DNA of 64,000 nt, from positions 18,999,685-19,063,684 of the forward strand of contig NC_047063.1 in the NCBI RefSeq assembly GCF_902459465.1. The letters are read 5' to 3'. Origin of the DNA: Asterias rubens. Lineage: Eukaryota; Echinodermata; Asteroidea; Forcipulatida; Asteriidae. The notes under the pieces were generated by a model. That model saw only the letters and a program-made list of their open reading frames with translations, had not been told where the DNA came from and did no database searches. Positions within the stretch are counted from its first letter, which is position 1. Every line of letters begins with the position of its first letter. Positions 60,901 through 64,000 of the stretch are shown here, one piece after another. A program made the position numbers and the translations under genes.

Positions 60901-63900
60901 TCACAATATATCTGGCCTTATTGAGGGCAGTATTCAAATGAACCTTTGAGATTCACTTTTTTTTTTACATACTTTAAATGATTTCTTACCAACAGGGGTG
61001 CATGTCAGGCACGTAATTTTTCAGGATTCTTATTTTCATAACCATCTTTGAACAATTTTTATTTAAAAAAATATATATATAATTATTTTAAAGAAATCTC
61101 AACTATTGAATCACTATTTGAAAAGATAACCCCCCAACCAAAGAAAAAGAAATAATTATTATAACAAATTAAACTCCTGTCTATATTTTCGTTCATGTAG
61201 GTACCCTATTACGAAGCAAGGACCAGTCACATTCAGTTGGGCTTTCCAGAAGACGGACATTGGCAGTGATTACTCACATGAACCTACCTACAAATACCGC
61301 AACGATGTGTAAGTATACACCAGCCTATTACATACATGTACCTGCAAACTTTCCTCAGACTGTCCCAACTCTTTACGGTTACAAAGTCCTAAAACCCGAA
61401 CATCACAATTTTCCAGGCAAGAATATTCATACAGGTATTATACATGATTGGTAGAGCTGACAAAAATGGTTGCAGACAGTAATTCATGTTTTGTGTGATC
61501 AACCATGAATAGGAAATAACAAACCTGTGAAATCTGTGCGTTGTCCGTTGTGTGAGTCGGGAGAAAATAGCGACAAACTGAGCACAATTTTCTGCACGTA
61601 AACACATTGGACTTAATTTTGGTTGTAACAACTGAAATTAGCTGGGGGAAGGGGGGGGGGTAGATATAGTACAAGGTCATAGAAAGGCCCTGGAATGCAC
61701 AAGTCCGCTTTAAAAAAAAAAAAGATTACATGGTCTTCACCTTTTACCAGCTACTTTGTTCTCGATTGTAGTGTACACTTTGTAACAAAATTTTGTATCT
61801 GTAACATAGTAATAAGAATTATAAGTTAATTAAGACTGTTTGATATAGTGTACATTTTCAGAGGGTATTTATTTTACTTGCTGAGTCACCTTGTGATGTT
61901 TCATCAGTAGTATTTTTCACTGACATGGATTTTAGTTAATCTGAATAGTTTTTAATTGTAAATTTAATCAGAGGAGTTAATATTTTGTTGTTAATTTTGT
62001 TTTTTGAAGTGCCAAGATCTACAGCATTAAAGTGACAAACACGCTAGGCGGTGCCACAGAGTGCAAGAATTGCCCAAGAGGAAGCGACGTGAAAGGGTAA
62101 GAGCTAAAAGCTGACCCTCTCTTAACCCCTGATCTTTGAACTTTGCCTTGCATACCTCATTGTTCCTACCTCCTGGAACCTCTCCAACAGAACTTGCTCC
62201 CATTCTCCACATTGGAACTTGCCCCACCTTCTCACTGGAACTTGCCTCACCTTGCCACAGGGACTTGCCCCACCTATCACTGGAACTTCCCCCCCTTCCT
62301 CTTGAACTTGGCTCACCTCCCCATTGGAGCAAATTGCCCCACCTTCCGTCTGGAACTCACCCTTGAAGCCCGCCCACCTCCCCATTGGAGATTGCCTACC
62401 TCCCCATTGGAGCTTGCCCACTTCCCCATTGGAGCTTGCCTACCTCCCCATTGGAGCTTGCCTACCTCCCCATTGGAGCTTGCCAACCTCCCCATTGGAA
62501 CTTGCCACTTCCCCATTGGAGCTTGCCTACCTCCCCATTGGAGCTTGCCAACCTCCCCATTGGAGCTTGCCAACCTCCCCCTTGGAACTTGCCACTTCCC
62601 CATTGGAGCTTGCCTACCTCCCCATTGGAGCTTGCCTACCTCCCCATTGGAGCTTGCCAACCTCCCCATTGGAACTTGCCACTTCCCCATTGGAGCTTGC
62701 CTACCTCCCCATTGGAGCTTGCCCACTTCCCCATTGGAACTTGCCCACCTCCCCATTGGAGCTTGCCCACTTCCCCATTGGAACTTGCCCACCTCCCCAT
62801 TGGAGCTTGCCCACTTCCCCATTGGAGCTTGCCCACTTCCCCATTGGAGCTTGCCCACTTCCCCATTGGAGCTTGCCTACCTCCCCATTGGAGCTTGCCC
62901 ACCTCCCCATTGGAGCTTGCCTACCTCCCCATTGGAGCTTGCCTACCTCCCCATTGGAGCTTGCCCAACTCCCCATTGGAGCTTGCACACCTCCCCATTG
63001 GAGCTTGCCTACCTCCCCATTGGAGCTTGCCCACCTCCCCATTGGAGCTTGCCCACCTCCCCATTGGAGCTTGCCCACCTCCCCATTGGAGCTTGCCCAC
63101 CTCCCCATTGGAGCTTGCCCACTTCCCCATTGGAGCTTGCCTACCTCCCCATTGGAGCTTACCCACTTCCCCATTGGAACTTGCCCAACTCCCCATTGGA
63201 GCTTGCCTACCTCCCCATTGGAGCTTGCCCACCTCCCCATTGGAGCTTGCCCACTTCCCCATTGGAGCTTGCCTACCTCCCCATTGGAGCTTGCCTACCT
63301 CCCCATTGGAGCTTACCCACTTCCCCATTGGAACTTGCCCACCTCCCCATTGGAGCTTGCCTACCTCCCCATTGGAGCTTGCCTACCTCCCCATTGGAGC
63401 TTGCCCACTTTCCCATTGGAGCTTGCCTACCTCCCCATTGGAGCTTGCCCACTTCCCCATTGGAACTTGCCCACTTCCCCATTGGAGCTTGCCCACTTCC
63501 CCATTGGAGCTTGCCCACTTCCTCATTGGAACTTGCCCACTTCCCCATTGGAGCTTGCCCACTTCCCCATTGGAGCTTGCCTACCTCCCCATTGGAGCTT
63601 GCCCACTTTCCCATTGGAGCTTGCCCACTTCCCCATTGGAGCTTGCCTACCTCCCCATTGGAGCTTGCCCACTTCCCCATTGGAGCTTGCCCACTTCCCC
63701 ATTGGAACTTGCCCACTTCCCCATTGGAGCTTGCCCACTTCCCCATTGGAGCTTGCCCACTTCCCCATTGGAGCTTGCCCACCTCCCCATTGGAGCTTGC
63801 CCACCTCCCCATTGGAGCTTGCCCACCTCCCCATTGGAGCTTGCCCACTTCCCCATTGGAGCTTGCCTACCTCCCCATTGGAGCTTACCCACTTCCCCAT

Positions 63901-64000
63901 TGGAACTTGCCCAACTCCCCATTGGAGCTTGCCTACCTCCCCATTGGAGCTTGCCCACCTCCCCATTGGAGCTTGCCCACTTCCCCATTGGAGCTTGCCT
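46748..64000 (+). CDS. ELAPOR1/2-type type I membrane protein, 3' end outside window
   Basis: Coding exons: 46748-46918, 48667-48790, 53359-53557, 54557-54704, 55292-55375, 56179-56363, 56954-57039, 57412-57500, 57747-57927, 58848-58952, 60140-60422, 61201-61308, 62010-62096. They give 616 codons plus 2 bases in unbroken phase; the last donor is GTAAGA at 62097. The family (human ELAPOR1/KIAA1324 and ELAPOR2/KIAA1324L, about 1000 aa) sits in trans-Golgi and endo-lysosomal membranes and is linked to secretory granule maturation and autophagy. Seen here: signal peptide (IVCAIFVVLIAQSTAAG), FHYEYTECDKNGVRWRVSVP, cysteine-rich GPGEYL/CQKCPVGTFSLG units, YKWIEPRICN, CPPCNPG, CPSNMFSDGT, GWQLAADHI and SWAFQKTD. 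The mannose-6-phosphate receptor-like domain, membrane segment and tail must lie beyond 64000. One of the CxxCP units has Y in place of the first Cys (SYEKCPANTFS). Confidence 0.88.
47137..47530. mobile_element. Palindromic MITE (family E), about 390 bp
   Basis: Left AAAGGAACATGTTGCCTTGG, right its inverse, CCAAGGCAACATGTAAC. Inner halves also pair: tttttaaaagtagaatacaat with attatattctacttttacaa, and ccgaaattgcacggttt with aaaactggcaatttcgag. The whole element is one long foldback. ELAPOR intron 1. Confidence 0.85.
47533..48252. mobile_element. Foldback element with GATCGRTCGATCGCGC subrepeats
   Basis: Ends: AGCAATGTTGGGCGCTATCA on the left and GATCGCGCCCAACAGCAACATTGCT on the right (read as its inverse). 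Inside are about ten copies of a roughly 33-bp unit, GATCGGTCGATCGCGCAAA followed by ttttcctgcac. Units in the left arm run in the opposite orientation to those in the right arm. It begins two bases after the family E MITE. ELAPOR intron 1. Confidence 0.8.
48843..49779. other. ELAPOR intron 2, unremarkable part
   Basis: AT-rich intronic sequence without a recognised element. Confidence 0.4.
49780..49935 (+). mobile_element. tRNA-derived SINE, type 2
   Basis: Plus orientation: GTTGGCTCAGTTTG (A-box-like), cctgcctttcacccctatggacccaGGTTCGAATCCCaaag (B box), tgggtttttagcccctagta. ELAPOR intron 2. Confidence 0.65.
50460..51960. repeat. TGTACA/ACATGT-rich intronic stretch
   Basis: About 20 occurrences of TGTACA, ACATGTA or GTACAT lie in 1.5 kb, for example tacatgtacgtgtacgta at 51069 and ggtacatgtacatgtcc at 51554. 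They are not in tandem. Cause unknown. Confidence 0.5.
52585..52936. mobile_element. MITE (family J) rich in ATATCG palindromes
   Basis: Ends TAAGCTTGGGCGATATCG and CGTGATATCGCCCAAGCTTA are inverted repeats. Inside each end are runs of ATATCGCGATAT and relatives. ELAPOR intron 2. Confidence 0.8.
53598..53929 (+). mobile_element. Family A MITE with internal deletion
   Basis: It begins TAGTGGACACTATTGGTAAT (the TTTAAAGGC start is lost) and ends GTGTCCAGTGTCTTTAA. The gagaaacggctccctctgaag segment is deleted. It starts about 40 bases after ELAPOR exon 3. Confidence 0.85.
53935..54010 (-). mobile_element. LINE/SINE tail fragment
   Basis: ttaataataacatcatttatatagcacctttt ... gcaaagcgctcagag resembles the reversed gcgctatataa-(ATT)n tails elsewhere in the window. 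Confidence 0.4.
54195..54500 (-). mobile_element. Degenerate family C-like element
   Basis: Motifs ccaaattctgtgctt, ggcaagcatagatt, gcagaattccctgcttc and ttgcttacggtaagcgcaaattc resemble the cTTACG/CGTAAGc structure of family C. Borders are unclear. ELAPOR intron 3, just before exon 4. Confidence 0.4.
55391..55990. repeat. Irregular minisatellite, CTCACCAGACCCTACCAGC type
   Basis: About 600 bases of variable units built on CTCACCAGACCC, TACCAGCGC and AATCTCACCAGACCC; period drifts between about 15 and 33. The plus strand is C-rich and G-poor. The repeat is open for 107 codons on the minus strand, which is a composition effect. ELAPOR intron 5. Confidence 0.85.
56500..56665 (-). mobile_element. 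tRNA-derived SINE, type 2
   Basis: gtgggatgtgggaggaaaaccccag, gggactgaaaaccaaaacc, GGCAGGATTTAAACAGGGTT and ggaaggcgaggatagaaaccatt match the 23836 copy. ELAPOR intron 6. Confidence 0.6.
56705..56890 (-). mobile_element. tRNA-derived SINE, type 1
   Basis: ccgttgcgctgatgtgtattaagcacctgtatactcaatac, GGATTCAAACCCACAAGC (B box inverse), cactataccaccagccttaaggctagaggcaa. ELAPOR intron 6. Confidence 0.65.
57100..57350 (+). mobile_element. tRNA-derived SINE, type 3, diverged
   Basis: GGTGTTTCATGGCTGAGCGGTTTAGAGC (A box), agctctgatgtttctgatcagcagagc, then a decayed B box and gggacgtaaagctgttagtcc, tttctggcagtggctgctgaat. ELAPOR intron 7. Confidence 0.65.
57962..58325 (-). mobile_element. SINE with tRNA-like head and (AAT)n tail
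   Basis: Minus orientation: (AAT)10 tail, tttttatatagcgctttttcactccctaagggtgtcccaaggcgctt, agctccctggggagtatac, aacaggtacccgtttacccctgggtgg, then gtgaccgggatt-type B box and gcagagcttgaatttggtgctcttatccactcggccacaacacc (A box inverse). A second partial head follows at 58326-58372. ELAPOR intron 9. Confidence 0.7.
58752..58778. repeat. Compound simple repeat C13 (AC)n
   Basis: A C run followed by AC units, in ELAPOR intron 9. Confidence 0.9.
58953..60139. other. ELAPOR intron 10
   Basis: It contains a degraded histone-stem-loop-like sequence at 59888-59905 with the flank aatctctaattgagttggtgtgg, and a degraded type 1 SINE tail near 59540-59620. No exon was found in it. Confidence 0.45.
62165..62370. 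repeat. Degenerate edge of the 22-bp minisatellite
   Basis: Diverged units such as CTGGAACTTGCCCCACCTT precede the regular array, as expected for an array that is homogenised in its centre and decays at its edge. Confidence 0.75.
62371..64000. repeat. 22-bp minisatellite array, about 74 units, runs off the window
   Basis: The unit is CATTGGAGCTTGCC plus one of TACCTCCC, CACCTCCC, CACTTCCC or CAACTCCC; GAGCTT alternates with GAACTT. The period is exactly 22. The plus strand is strongly C-rich and the minus strand carries GGGGAGGTGGGC-type runs. Because 22 is not a multiple of 3, all three minus-strand frames encode the same 22-residue peptide in different registers. Only units with TACCT give a TAG stop, in one frame of three. 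The array lies in the ELAPOR intron after exon 13. Confidence 0.97.

Noticed and set aside
62313-63988. Several long minus-strand open frames (up to 191 codons)
   Set aside because: They are different registers of one 22-bp minisatellite that lacks stops on that strand. No splice or start context supports a gene.
1-64000. CRISPR arrays, operons or bacterial-type promoters
   Set aside because: Direct repeats here lack regular spacers, and all genes are intron-bearing animal genes.

Overview
This is a eukaryotic, animal nuclear sequence. Every recognisable gene is split by GT-AG introns, and most of the DNA is intronic or intergenic and packed with MITEs, tRNA-derived SINEs, LINE 3' ends, foldback elements, microsatellites and minisatellites. 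The gene content is an invertebrate-type TRPV channel, a ciliary doublet protein and an ELAPOR-family membrane protein. Together with the style of the repeats it suggests a marine deuterostome, most likely an echinoderm such as a sea star. The taxon is an inference; there is no rRNA or mitochondrial marker here.

Layout. 1-11.0 kb: repeat-rich, with one possible minus-strand exon (9609-9838). 11.7-14.0 kb: a three-exon plus-strand gene for a small secreted, probably GPI-anchored protein with two PPC-like beta-sandwich domains (313 aa). 14.0-23.0 kb: repeats, inverted repeats and a histone-type 3' stem-loop, with no convincing gene. 23.3-37.7 kb: a complete plus-strand TRPV channel gene (15 coding exons, 903 aa: N-terminal ankyrin repeats, S1-S6, TRP box, basic C-tail). 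41.9-45.0 kb: a minus-strand CFAP276 (C1orf194-like) gene, 4 coding exons, 163 aa. 46.7-64 kb: the first 13 coding exons (about 616 aa) of a plus-strand ELAPOR1/2-type gene that runs off the right edge. The intron after exon 13 holds a 22-bp minisatellite of at least 1.6 kb that reaches the window end.

CFAP276 and ELAPOR are head-to-head, with about 1.76 kb between start codons. The same pair is, from memory, head-to-head at human 1p13.3, so this looks like an old linkage and perhaps a shared promoter. The TRPV channel and CFAP276 could both act in cilia, since invertebrate TRPVs of this type work in ciliated sensory cells, but nothing in the sequence links their regulation.

Repeats. At least three MITE families (A about 390 bp, B about 350 bp, D about 370 bp) begin and end in TTAA/TTTAAA and insert next to each other sharing a single TTTAAA. 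One D copy carries a 42-bp segment with splice sites that looks like an in-frame TRPV exon but is probably transposon sequence. All exon borders were read by eye from splice motifs and reading-frame continuity. In all three main genes the exon lengths add up in frame.
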